In this document: piece after piece, positions 1-8,572 of the stretch
How positions within the stretch are numbered: position 1 is the stretch's first letter
Layout: every line of letters begins with the position of its first letter
Source: CAWIUB01 sp963839175
GTDB lineage: Bacteria > Actinomycetota > Actinomycetes > Mycobacteriales > Jatrophihabitantaceae
Reading direction: 5' to 3'
DNA length: 64,000 bases
NCBI GenBank assembly: GCA_963839175.1
Contig: CAWIUB010000030.1
Location: 1 to 64,000, forward strand
The notes under the pieces: model-generated
What the model was told of the DNA's origin: nothing
Database searches by the model: none
Seen by the model: only the letters and a program-made list of their open reading frames with translations
Made by a program: the position numbers and the translations under genes

Positions 1-467
1 CAGAAGCCGCGAACGCGGCGGATCCCCACGCGGACCGCGATCGGGTAGGACGCGCTGAACGCCTCGGGGCTGCCGCTGACCCGGATCATCGCCCGCCGGT
101 ACTTGTCCAGGTAGCCGCGGTGTTCGTGCGGAGCCGGCTCACCCGGCGCCAGTCCCGCAGCACCGCTCAGGACGACGATATCGCCGCCGTGACCGTTGCC
201 GTCGAAATGCAGCGTCACATGCGGGCGCCGCTGGATATGGCTCAGTCGGTGTGCATCGGGACGGTTGTACACCAGCAGGCTGCTAGCCGGTTCCTCCCAG
301 ACAAACCAGACCGGGTTGGGCTGCGGCGTGCCATCTGCACCCACAGTCGTGAACCAGATCACCTGCTCGCTGCGCAAACGATCCCGAACGCGCACACCGA
401 ACGCAGACTGCGGACTGGGCAGGGGGCGCGCCGACCGTAGGTCCAGGCGCTTGGGCAAACTCGGCAA
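1..467 (-). CDS. PPOX-class F420-dependent oxidoreductase, TIGR03667-like (3' end cut by window)
   Basis: Probable flavin/F420-binding split-barrel oxidoreductase of the pyridoxamine 5'-phosphate oxidase class. The reverse strand reads LRSEQVIWFTTVGADGTPQP, then NPVWFVWE, LLVYNRPDAHRLSHI, HVTLHFDGNGHGGDI and HRGYLDKYRRAM, which are the successive family blocks. It ends at the window edge with RVRGF, very near the usual C-terminus, so only about one codon is missing. The adenylate kinase stop codon lies in the same frame just upstream, so the start must be TTG at 467 or 458, or a later GTG. TTG 467 is chosen because it leaves a normal-length N-terminus. It is co-directional with adk and only 3 bp downstream of it. 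The exact substrate cannot be told from sequence. Confidence 0.8.
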   Translation of the reverse strand, partial: MPSLPKRLDLRSARPLPSPQSAFGVRVRDRLRSEQVIWFTTVGADGTPQPNPVWFVWEEPASSLLVYNRPDAHRLSHIQRRPHVTLHFDGNGHGGDIVVLSGAAGLAPGEPAPHEHRGYLDKYRRAMIRVSGSPEAFSASYPIAVRVGIRRVRGF

Positions 468-470
468 TTC

Positions 471-1127
<657 letters not shown>

Positions 1128-1329
1128 GACGACTCCGCTCGGCGTGGGTGATTCAGGTTGCCGAATGCCGCGAACTTGCTGGCCTACGTCGTGTTGCTTA
1201 GTGCTGGTCGATGGTAGCCCGGGCCGGTCGGTTCGGGAATTCCTCTTGTTACCACGACCACGAGCAGCAGGTGCACGCCGCATCGCTAGGCCAACTCAGC
1301 CACGGACCCGCGGTCGGACGAAAGTCCTC

Positions 1330-1374
1330 TTGCCCTAGGGCTCTGGCACGGAGTATTCATCAACTGTTGAAGAA
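1330..1374 (+). promoter_or_regulatory. Candidate promoter and operator of the ABC-2/TetR operon
   Basis: TTGCCC (1330-1335) and TATTCA (1354-1359) are 18 bp apart. The second box overlaps an inverted repeat, TTCATCAAC at 1356-1364 and GTTGAAGAA at 1366-1374 (8 of 9 positions pair). The last gene of the downstream operon is a TetR regulator, so autoregulation here is plausible. It is inferred from sequence only. Confidence 0.4.
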
Positions 1375-1393
1375 ATCAACCAGGGAGTGGGCC

Positions 1394-2455
1394 GTGTGGG
1401 CGATCGTCGTCAAGGAATTCCAGGAGGTCCGGCGAGACCGTCGTCTGGTGGCGTTGATGGTGCTGATTCCGCTGCTGCTGCTCGTCGTGTTCGGGTACGC
1501 CGCGAGCTTCGACGTGAAGTCCGTGCCGACCAAGGTGGTCGGCCCGCTCGCTGAGCAGACTGCCGCCCGCCTTCCGTCACTGTTCGACGTATCGAGCGTG
1601 CGGGTGGCTGAAGATCGCGCGGGCGCGGTCGCCGATCTTCGCACCGGCGACTACGCGGTCGTTGTCGTGACCGGGGTCGCGCCGGCCTCGACGCAGATGC
1701 TGGTCGACGGAACGAGCCTGTTCGATGCGCAGGCGATCAGCAAGGTGGTGGCCCAGTCCGGCCAGCCGATCAAGGTCAGCGTCCTGTTCAACCCGACGCT
1801 GGCGACCTCGGCGGTGATGGTGCCGGGGATCATCGGGATCTTGCTGGTGTTCGTCGGCACGCTGGCCACCGCGCTCGGGGTGGTGCGTGAGCGACAGTCA
1901 GGCACGCTTGAGCAGCTGGCGGTGATGCCGTTCCGGCCTCGTGACGTGTTCGTCGGCAAGGTGGCCCCGTACTTCCTGATCGCGGCGATCGACACGGCGA
2001 TCGTGGTGGCCGTCGGGCTAGCGGTGTTCCACGTGCCGTTCCGGGGGTCGATCCCGGTGTTCGTCCTCGGTGCGTTGCTGTTCTTGTTCGTGACCTTGTC
2101 GATCGGCGTGCTGATCTCGTCGGTATCAGAAAACCAGGGTCAGGCGATCCAGTTGACGATGATGACGCTACTGCCGCAGATCCTGTTGTCGGGCTTCATC
2201 TTCCCGGTCTCTTCGATGGCCGCAGGCGTGCGCTGGATCGCTTATCTGCTGCCGCTGAAGTACTTCGTTGACGTCTCGCGGGGAGTGATGCTGCGGGCGG
2301 CGCCGCTGAGCTCGCTGTGGTTCCCCCTGCTGATGCTGGCAGTGCTCGGAGCCGTCGCATTCACGCTGTCGCTCGTCCGCTTCCGCCGAGATCTGGCACC
2401 CAACATAACGGCATCGGCAGCACAGCCTGACCCGGTCGTCGCGGTCGCGCCATGA
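1394..2455 (+). CDS. ABC-2 type transporter permease
   Basis: Membrane subunit of an ABC exporter, about 353 residues. The start is VWAIVVKEFQEVRRDRR, the usual cytoplasmic N-terminus of YhhJ-type permeases. It is followed by a first membrane helix (VLIPLLLLVVFGYAA), a roughly 110-residue extracytoplasmic domain, and a C-terminal block of five hydrophobic helices containing VVRERQSGTLEQL and LLPLKYFVDVSRG. GTG 1394 is chosen because AGGGAG lies 6 bp upstream; TTG 1367 is possible but would put the operator palindrome inside the gene. The stop overlaps the next start (ATGA), so it is translationally coupled to the two ATPases that follow. The substrate is unknown; drug or lipid export is typical. 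Confidence 0.87.
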   Translation: MWAIVVKEFQEVRRDRRLVALMVLIPLLLLVVFGYAASFDVKSVPTKVVGPLAEQTAARLPSLFDVSSVRVAEDRAGAVADLRTGDYAVVVVTGVAPASTQMLVDGTSLFDAQAISKVVAQSGQPIKVSVLFNPTLATSAVMVPGIIGILLVFVGTLATALGVVRERQSGTLEQLAVMPFRPRDVFVGKVAPYFLIAAIDTAIVVAVGLAVFHVPFRGSIPVFVLGALLFLFVTLSIGVLISSVSENQGQAIQLTMMTLLPQILLSGFIFPVSSMAAGVRWIAYLLPLKYFVDVSRGVMLRAAPLSSLWFPLLMLAVLGAVAFTLSLVRFRRDLAPNITASAAQPDPVVAVAP

Positions 2456-3258
2456 GCTGGGGCATCTCTGGCGTCACCGTGCGCTTCGGCGACCGGGTCG
2501 CGCTCGACGAGGTGAGCCTCGACGCGGCCCCCGGCGTCGTCACCGCCGTTGTCGGTGGCGACGGGGCCGGCAAGACGACGTTGCTGAGGGTGCTGGTGGG
2601 CGTCGTCCGCCCCGACTCGGGCAGGGTCCGGCGGCCGCCGACCAATCAGCTCGGCTATTGCTCCGCCGCGTCCGGTGTCTACGCGGACTTGACGGTCGCC
2701 GAGAACCTGTCCTTCGCGGCCACCGCCTACCACGCCCACGACCCGCACCGGCAGGCCGAACTGCTCGACGCCGCCGGGCTGGCGCAGGTCACCGACCGGC
2801 TCGCTGGGCACCTGTCCGGCGGCATGCGGCAGAAGCTCGGCCTGGTGATGGCGATGCTGCACGGGCCAAAGCTGCTCGTGCTGGACGAGCCCAGCACGGG
2901 CGTGGATCCGGTCAGCCGCACCGAGCTGAGCAGGCTCATCGTGCGTGCCGCGTCGACCGGCACCGCAGTCGTGCTCAGCACCGCGTATCTCGACGAGGCC
3001 GAACGCGCCACCACCGTGCTGGTTCTCGACGACGGGCACGCGCTGCGCTCGGGGTCGCCCGACGAGATCGTCGCCACCCTTCCCGGCCGGGTCCTGTCCA
3101 GCCGGACGCGGCCCGACACCGACCAGGCCTGGCGGCGCGGCGCCGGCTGGCACGAGTGGCTGCCGCCGGGTGCCCACGCGCCGCAGGACACCGTGCCCGC
3201 GCGCGTCGACCTCGAGGACGCCGTCATCGTCGCCGCACTCGAACGCGGCCTGTCATGA
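2452..3258 (+). CDS. ABC transporter ATP-binding protein
   Basis: First ATPase of the exporter, 268 residues. Walker A is GGDGAGKT at about 35-42, the signature LSGGM at 121-125 and Walker B LLVLDEP at 141-147. The usual Q-loop glutamine is missing: the region reads GYCSAASGVYADLTVAENL. It overlaps the permease by ATGA and the next ATPase by ATGA. Two separate ATPase genes beside one permease suggest a heterodimeric ATPase pair, with the degenerate sites divided between the two. Function in export is inferred from family and operon. Confidence 0.87.
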   Translation: MSWGISGVTVRFGDRVALDEVSLDAAPGVVTAVVGGDGAGKTTLLRVLVGVVRPDSGRVRRPPTNQLGYCSAASGVYADLTVAENLSFAATAYHAHDPHRQAELLDAAGLAQVTDRLAGHLSGGMRQKLGLVMAMLHGPKLLVLDEPSTGVDPVSRTELSRLIVRAASTGTAVVLSTAYLDEAERATTVLVLDDGHALRSGSPDEIVATLPGRVLSSRTRPDTDQAWRRGAGWHEWLPPGAHAPQDTVPARVDLEDAVIVAALERGLS

Positions 3259-4133
3259 CGCCGACCAACCTGGTTGACGCGGTCGGCGTCACCGTCCGCT
3301 TCGGCCGCTTCACCGCGAACGACTCGATCGACCTGCACGTCGCCGCTGGCGAGGTGGTGGGGCTGCTCGGTGCCAACGGCGCGGGCAAGAGCACGTTCAT
3401 GCGGCTGGTGCTCGGGCTGCTGCGACCGAGCGAGGGCCGGGTCGAGATGTTCGGGGCAGCGCCGTCCCGCGCCTCGCGCCGCAAGGTCGGCTACGTGCCG
3501 CAGGGTCTTGGCCTGTACGAGGACCTGACGGTTGCCGAGAACCTGCGCTTCAGCGCGGACGCATACCGCACGCGCGACGCGGCCCTGGACGACGACCCCA
3601 GCCTGCGGGTCGAGGCGAACACTCTGGTGAGCGACCTCCCGCTGGGCCTGCGCCGCCGGCTGGCGTTCGCGGCTGCGCTCGGCCATCACCCGTCGCTGTT
3701 CGTGCTCGACGAGCCGACCTCGGGCGTCGACCCGCTGGCCCGCAGCCGACTGTGGGACACCATCCGCGCGGCCGCCGATCGCGGCGCCGGCGTGCTCGTC
3801 AGTACCCACTACATGGAGGAGGTCGAGCACTGCGACCGGATCGTCGTGCTCACGGCCGGGCGGGTGATCGTATCCGGGACCGTCGCGGACATCATCGCCG
3901 GACGCGACGCGCTGCAGATCATGACCACACGTTGGGACACTGCGTTCCAAGCCCTCGACGCGGCCGGCCTGCCCGCGTCGCTGCACGGGCGCACCCTGCA
4001 CGTGATGGGCGCCGGCGAGCAGCAAGTAGCCGCCGTGCTGCGATCGGCCGGCGTAGACGCAACGCTCGCCACCGTTCCGGCGACCTTCGAAGAAGCCTTC
4101 GTCGACCTCGTGGCCCCGGCAGCACCACGGTGA
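3255..4133 (+). CDS. ABC transporter ATP-binding protein with degenerate signature motif
   Basis: Second ATPase of the operon, 292 residues. Walker A GANGAGKS is at 39-46, Q-loop VPQ at 81-83 and Walker B LFVLDEP at 148-154. The signature position reads LPLGLRRRL (about 128-136) instead of LSGGQ. Its partner has a normal signature but no Q-loop glutamine, so each may supply what the other lacks in a composite ATP site. A C-terminal tail of about 60 residues (RWDTAFQALDAAG onward) resembles the regulatory tail of DrrA/NatA-type ATPases. Starts at ATG in an ATGA overlap. Confidence 0.85.
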   Translation: MTPTNLVDAVGVTVRFGRFTANDSIDLHVAAGEVVGLLGANGAGKSTFMRLVLGLLRPSEGRVEMFGAAPSRASRRKVGYVPQGLGLYEDLTVAENLRFSADAYRTRDAALDDDPSLRVEANTLVSDLPLGLRRRLAFAAALGHHPSLFVLDEPTSGVDPLARSRLWDTIRAAADRGAGVLVSTHYMEEVEHCDRIVVLTAGRVIVSGTVADIIAGRDALQIMTTRWDTAFQALDAAGLPASLHGRTLHVMGAGEQQVAAVLRSAGVDATLATVPATFEEAFVDLVAPAAPR

Positions 4134-4723
4134 CACGTCCGGGCCGCCCGCCGGGAGACTCCGGCACACGGACGGCGATCCTCACCTCGGCCAGATCGCT
4201 GTTCGCCGAGGTGGGCTACGACCGGGCCAGCATCCGCGCCATCGCGCGACGCGCCGGGGTCGACGCAGCCTTGGTCCACCACTACTACGGCACCAAGGAC
4301 GACCTGCTCACCGCGGCCGTGCGACTACCCGGCGCCGCCGGCCCGCTGCTCGCCTCGGCGTTCACCGACCCGGACCGCGTCGGGGACGCCCTCATCCGCG
4401 CGTTTCTCGGCCTGTGGGAGTCATCGACGGTCCGTGACCACATGCTCGCCCTCATCCGCACCGCGCTGACCCACCCCGCCGCAGCCGCCATCCTGCGCGG
4501 CGTCGTCACCCGGGAGGCCATGCTGCCGATCTCCAACCACCTGGCGCTCCCGCACGCGCAACTGCGCGCCGAGCTCACCGGCACCCACCTAATCGGTCTT
4601 GCGCTGGGCCGCTACGGGCTCGGCCTCGAACCGCTGGCAAGTGCGGACATCGATACCATTGCGGCAGCCGTCGGCCCAACCCTGCAGCGCTACCTCACCG
4701 ATCCAGAGCTCCTCCCGCGGTGA
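4130..4723 (+). CDS. TetR family transcriptional regulator
   Basis: DNA-binding repressor, about 197 residues. The N-terminal helix-turn-helix covers roughly residues 15-60: ILTSARSLFAEVGYDRASIR, AIARRAGVDAALVHHYYGTK. The C-terminal half is a helical ligand domain with LALGRYGLGLEPLAS. The GTG start overlaps the ATPase stop (GTGA), so the regulator is the last gene of the exporter operon. It probably senses the exported compound and represses the operon through the palindrome near 1356-1374. Its 3' end overlaps the convergent hydrolase gene by about 135 bp. Confidence 0.88.
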   Translation: MTRPGRPPGDSGTRTAILTSARSLFAEVGYDRASIRAIARRAGVDAALVHHYYGTKDDLLTAAVRLPGAAGPLLASAFTDPDRVGDALIRAFLGLWESSTVRDHMLALIRTALTHPAAAAILRGVVTREAMLPISNHLALPHAQLRAELTGTHLIGLALGRYGLGLEPLASADIDTIAAAVGPTLQRYLTDPELLPR

Positions 4724-5346
4724 CGACCTGTCCGCGGCGTGTCCAACCTCGGCGGTGCTGCCCCGCTCCGGCCCCCACGAGCGTCTTGAGCGGTCTTCGC
4801 CGAAGTTGACGGAAGCGGTGTTCACCGTCCCTGCGTGTCGTCCGGGAGCGGTGTGGTGCTGCCAGTAGAGGTTCGTGTGGTCGATGACCTTGTCGGGTGT
4901 GGGGGCCCCCCACTGGCGGAGGTCTTCGGTGGTGTGGGCATCGCTGACCAGCGTCGCGTCGTAGCCTCGCACGATCGCTCCGTGGAGTGTGGACCGGATA
5001 CATTCGTCGGTCTGCGCCCCGGTGACGATCAGGCGCCCGACCTTGCGCTGCGCAAGCATGGCCTCGAGATCGGTGTCGTCGAACGAGTCGCCGTAGCGCT
5101 TGTGGATTACCGGCTCGGCCTGTTCCTGGGTGAGCTCGGGAACGTACTGCCAGCCGTCGCTTCCTTTGGGCGTCTCGTCGGAGGAGTGCTGCACCCAGAC
5201 AACGGGCACATTCTCGGCTCTAGCCTTGTCCACCAGCAAGGCGACATTGGCGATGACACCGTCACGGTTGTGCGTGCCAGCCATCATGTCGTTCTGGACG
5301 TCGATGACGAGTAGCGCGGTGTTGGGCGGTCGGTCAGGGTAGTCAT
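4589..5346 (-). pseudogene. Isochorismatase-family cysteine hydrolase, frameshifted just after its start
   Basis: The body is intact: TALLVIDVQND, PVVWVQHSSDE, HKRYGDSFDDTDLE and TGAQTDECIRSTLHG carry the Asp, Lys and Cys catalytic motifs of the family. The only well-placed ATG (5346, after GAGGAGC) reads MTTLTDRP and is in another frame. It overlaps the upstream stop as ATGA, which marks it as the original start. One missing C in the CCC run at 5324-5326 restores MTTLTDRPNTALLVIDVQND, matching the family. The reading frame then runs about 70 residues past the usual end and into the TetR gene, so the ancestral stop may also be lost. Either a recent pseudogene or a sequencing error. Confidence 0.78.
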
Positions 5347-5938
5347 GACGCTCCTCGGCCTTGGGTTTTGCGCGCACCCACGTTATGTGCGACCACGGAC
5401 AGCCGTGCGTCGAGGTCGGCGTTGTCGGAGAAGGCGACCTCGATGATCCGATGCACACCTTCCGGGGCGTGCGCGCGGATCTGCTCCGCCGGATCTGCCT
5501 GATCGAGCGCGACGCTATGCGCGACAGCAGACCCGATCTGCGCGGTGATACCGGGGATGCCCAGGCACGCACCGAGATCGTCGCTGACCCCCGCCGGCAG
5601 CCGCACGGCCTGCTCGTCAGACACCACTGTCAGTTGCGCGGCGGTGCCGAACGGGCGGTACGACTGCGCGCCGTAGGCCCACACACGCTGACCAACGCGA
5701 CCCGGGTCCCGCCGTCGCCTAGGCGTCGATGACGCCCGAGCCGTCGCTGTGCGGCACGACGCGTGGGAAAGGCATCCCGTACCCGAGCCAGTCTGCACGT
5801 TTCTTCGTGTCGCCCGGATTGATGCCCGAGAAGGCGCCGCACGCGCACTTCGCCTGCGCCAGGCGCCGGGTCGGCCATCTCCCCGACCTGTAGGACATCC
5901 ACAGCGGGTCCGGGCCGCTCGTACCAACCCGCAAGCAT
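5343..5938 (-). pseudogene. Quinone oxidoreductase (zinc-independent MDR) relic
   Basis: Pieces of one alcohol-dehydrogenase-like quinone reductase are found in successive frames. An ATG at 5938 starts LAGWYERPGPAVDVLQVGEM. A shifted frame gives FSGINPGDTKKRADWLGYGM and PRVVPHSDGSGVIDA. A third frame gives VWAYGAQSYRPFGTAAQLTV and LPAGVSDDLGACLGIPGITA. The nucleotide-binding core is then missing and the frame continues with DQADPAEQIRAHAPEGVHRI and ends GARKTQGRGAS. At least two frameshifts and one internal deletion make it non-functional. It was translationally coupled to the hydrolase downstream (ATGA). Confidence 0.8.
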
Positions 5939-6057
5939 GACCAAACGGTAGCCATCGCGACTGCCTGGCGGGCGCTGGTCGTCGGTGTTGCGACCGCTGT
6001 CCGGCGCGGTATATGTGGGCGCGGTGGAGCACGATTGGCTGGTTGGCTGGCAGGACG

Positions 6058-6540
6058 TCAGGCCTGCGGCAGTGACGTCGGTCCGCTCCCGATTGTCATC
6101 CCTGGCGGGTTGACCAGCCGAAACGGCAGCTCCTCCATGGGCGTTCCGTCGATCGAGACGACGAACCGGTATTGGCCGAGCACCGACAGCGGCAGCATGG
6201 GCACGTTGACTGCGAGCGCCACGGTCTGGTCCTCGCCAACTTCCAGTAGCGGTGGCCTGCCGACGTTGAATGCCATTTGCGCGGTGAACGGGGCGAAGGT
6301 GTCCGGTCCTGTTGGTGTCTGCACGGCGTGCCCGTCGGCGTCGATCAGTGCAATGTCGAGGGTGTGCTGTTGGTTGGTCTGGGTCCACGGGACCATGACG
6401 AGGATCGCGACGGCAAGCGAGACGTTCCACGGTGCTGGAAGACCGGCGGGGATCACGGACCGGTCGATTCCGGCGCCGGCGACGTAGAGCAGGTTGTTCT
6501 GCGCCTCGGCGTGGTTCGCCAACACGGCGGTGACCTTCAT
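6058..6540 (-). CDS. DUF6941 family protein
   Basis: Protein of 160 residues with MKVTAVLANHAEAQNNLLYV at the N-terminus, PWTQTNQQHTLDIALIDADG in the middle and YRFVVSIDGTPMEELPFRLV near the end. This fits the DUF6941 family of small beta-sandwich-like actinobacterial proteins, whose biochemical role is unknown. ATG 6540 has GAGGAG a few bases upstream. No signal peptide or membrane segment is seen. It stands alone, with its own promoter and palindromic operator immediately upstream. The nearest genes are decayed, so context gives no function. Confidence 0.8.
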   Translation of the reverse strand: MKVTAVLANHAEAQNNLLYVAGAGIDRSVIPAGLPAPWNVSLAVAILVMVPWTQTNQQHTLDIALIDADGHAVQTPTGPDTFAPFTAQMAFNVGRPPLLEVGEDQTVALAVNVPMLPLSVLGQYRFVVSIDGTPMEELPFRLVNPPGMTIGSGPTSLPQA

Positions 6541-6564
6541 GGAACGCTCCTCTTTGTCGATGTG

Positions 6565-6597
6565 TCATACCGTACTCCTAGACGGTATGACCGTCAA
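6565..6597 (-). promoter_or_regulatory. Promoter with overlapping operator for the DUF6941 gene
   Basis: On the reverse strand TTGACG (6597-6592) and TACGGT (6574-6569) are separated by 17 bp. A perfect inverted repeat TCATACCGT / ACGGTATGA (6565-6573 and 6582-6590, 8-bp spacer) covers the -10 box and spacer. A second one, GACGGT-ATG-ACCGTC (6581-6595), covers the -35 side. The arrangement is that of a repressor site; no regulator gene lies nearby. Confidence 0.55.
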
Positions 6598-6792
6598 TGG
6601 ACTACGGTTATACGATGAGGAGTTGGGATGGCGCACCCGTCGGAAGCGGAGTGCCTGGAGTCCGACGACGCCAATGAGGCACACCTGGCGCTGAAGAGTG
6701 TCAGCCCGCTTGAGCTCATGCAGGTATGACGAGGTGCGATCATCGGTGCGCCCGGTCACCGCCCGGACCTGTACGCCTGCGGAGGAGTCGAA

Positions 6793-7149
6793 ATGGCTGA
6801 GCTGAACCCGATCGAGTCGGAGCTGGACCACGCGCTGGATGACCCGCAGGAGTGGGACGAGCCCCGACGCGCCGCCAAGTCCGAGAAGCGGCAGCGCTCC
6901 GCGGTGGTGAGCGTACGGATGTCGGAAGAGGAACTGGCAATCGTTCAGGACCGCGCTCACGCGGCTGGCCAGACGCTCGGCGCGTACATGCGCGACCTCG
7001 CACTTCGCGGCGGCGTTCCCGGACTCGGGCACGACCCGCGGACGATCCGCGTGGTCCCCGGTCCCAGCAATGAGGCACCGGCTTCGGTCGATAAAGAGCG
7101 GCACACATTCGACATCGTCCGCAGGCCCGACGGCTTGATGGTCTGCTAG
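6793..7149 (+). CDS. Ribbon-helix-helix-like protein, possible orphan antitoxin
   Basis: Protein of 118 residues with a charged N-terminus (ELDHALDDPQEWDEPRRAAK) and a central VVSVRMSEEELAIVQDRAHA, AGQTLGAYMRDLAL segment. That segment has the beta strand plus two helices of CopG/MobC-type ribbon-helix-helix proteins. The C-terminus (TFDIVRRPDGLMV) is not recognised. GGAGGAG is placed 7 bp before the ATG. Antitoxins of this type normally have an adjacent toxin, but none is present on either side: upstream is non-coding and downstream is a transposase relic. It could be an orphan antitoxin or a plasmid-type accessory protein. Confidence 0.65.
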   Translation: MAELNPIESELDHALDDPQEWDEPRRAAKSEKRQRSAVVSVRMSEEELAIVQDRAHAAGQTLGAYMRDLALRGGVPGLGHDPRTIRVVPGPSNEAPASVDKERHTFDIVRRPDGLMVC

Positions 7150-7230
7150 CTCTGTCCGGCACCCCAGGTCGGTGGCGCGTTTTGTCGGCCATGGCGAGCA
7201 GCCTGCGGATCCCGGCCACCGCATCCGTGG

Positions 7231-7496
7231 TCATCGGCAGATCGGAGAGTGCGCGCCCAGCTCCTCCGGCCACGCCTGATTGTGCTCCGACACCATTGGT
7301 AGCCTGCCAGCTACGGCAGCCAGCAGCCGCCGGTCAGCCGGCTCGAGTCGCAGCCAGGGTGTGTCTGCCGACACGGACGGCGACCTCGTGTCGCAGCAGA
7401 AACCAGCTCGACGTCTTTGGACGTCTCCCCTCGCCAAGGCAACACAACCAACGCGAGCAGGCGGCCGGTCACGATACAGACGAGCGAGAAGAACAT
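7231..7496 (-). pseudogene. Transposase (integrase-core, IS3/IS481-like) N-terminal relic
   Basis: On the reverse strand an ATG at 7496 reads FSLVCIVTGRLLALVVL and then ETSKDVELV. The neighbouring frame carries RHEVAV, and a third carries RLEPADRRLLAAVAGRLPMV. These are the N-terminal blocks of actinobacterial integrase-core transposases (consensus KDVELLVLRHEVAVLRRQ...RLEPADR). At least two frameshifts are needed to join them, and the catalytic DDE domain is absent. No terminal inverted repeats were found. Confidence 0.7.
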
Positions 7497-7962
7497 GATC
7501 AAGATCCTCGGCCACGCCCACCGAGGGCCGGACCGAGGTTTCTGAGCGCTGCCGACCCGCGGAGGTCTTGCGTCCAACGGGGGGTGCCGCAAGGCCCGCC
7601 GATCGGCAGCGGCGCACGCCCCGTTTCGGAACCCTCCCCGAGGCGGGGCGCTGCTCAACGCCCGTGTCCCGGATACACGCCACGGACTCGTCAGCGTCTT
7701 CGCTGCGTACCGCATTGCGACAGATCCGCGCGATCGGCACGACCGATCACATCGACGATGGGGTGGGAGGCGCGTCGTCAGTAGATACTGCGGTGCGTGC
7801 CGGTCACCACCGGTCTGCCGACTGGGGTGGTGCGTGCGCTGACGTCGCCCGGCGAGTAGAAGCGCAGGCCCGGGGCGGGCAGCGGGCGGCGACGGGGCGG
7901 CTGAAGGTTCGTGACATCGACCGTCCGTCGTACCAGCATTGGGTCGCACCGAGGAGGATGTC
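7497..7962. other. Non-coding stretch with no recognisable gene
   Basis: About 470 bp between the transposase relic and the RibD_C relic. Reading frames on both strands are arginine/proline-rich and match no family I recognise. It is probably degraded accessory DNA. No hairpin or repeat of note was seen. Confidence 0.5.
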
Positions 7963-8465
7963 TTGGGCCGGATTATCGTGACCGAGTTCATCTCGCTCGA
8001 CGGGGTCATCGAGGCATCGGGTGGCGGGGAGGACTACAGGTATGGTGGGTGGACCTTCGAGATCGACCGTGGTGAGGAGGGCAACCAGTTCAAGCTGGAT
8101 GAGACGATGGGCTCCGCCGCATTGTTGCTCGGCCGGCGGACCTACGAGGGCTTCGCGGCGGCTTGGCCCGAGCGCGACGGGGAGTTCGCTGACAAGGTCA
8201 ACACCATGCCGAAGTACGTCGTGTCGTCGACGCTGCGCGACCCGGAGTGGACCAACTCGACCGTGCTGTCCGGCGACATGGTCGACGAGATCACGAAATT
8301 GAAGGAGGAGCAGGACGGCGACATCGTCGTGCACGGTCTTCCCGGTCGTGCTCGGCAGCGGCAAGCGGCTGTTCGGCGCGACCACCGACAAGAAGCGGCT
8401 GCAGCTGGTCGTCATCAACGGTGGTCGGTGACGGCGTTGCCATCCAGGTCTACACGCGCACCTGA
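7963..8465 (+). pseudogene. Dihydrofolate reductase/RibD C-terminal family relic
   Basis: A TTG start after GAGGAGG gives LGRIIVTEFISLDGVIEASG, LLLGRRTYEGFAAAWPE, MPKYVVSSTLRDPEW and DGDIVVHG, the N-terminal two thirds of the RibD_C/DHFR-like family. The next family segment, about 20 residues of the SAQLV...DELRLM type, is missing. The frame then changes to VFPVVLGSGKRLFGATTDKK and again to TVVGDGVAIQVYTRT. A small internal deletion and a second frameshift therefore break the gene. Confidence 0.8.
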
Positions 8466-8572
8466 ACCGGTAGGGACTTGGCGCCGTGCCCCGGAACGGC
8501 GAGTAGCAGATCAGGACGCTGATCACAGACGGGGCAGCGGCGGTCAACGAGTGGCTGAAGGAGGAACCGCGA

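Noticed and set aside
2242..4169. Long reverse-strand open frames (311 and 480 codons) opposite the two ATPase genes
   Set aside because: They are antisense shadows of high-GC genes: no family motifs, Arg/Gly/His-rich composition, and the sense strand encodes complete Walker motifs.
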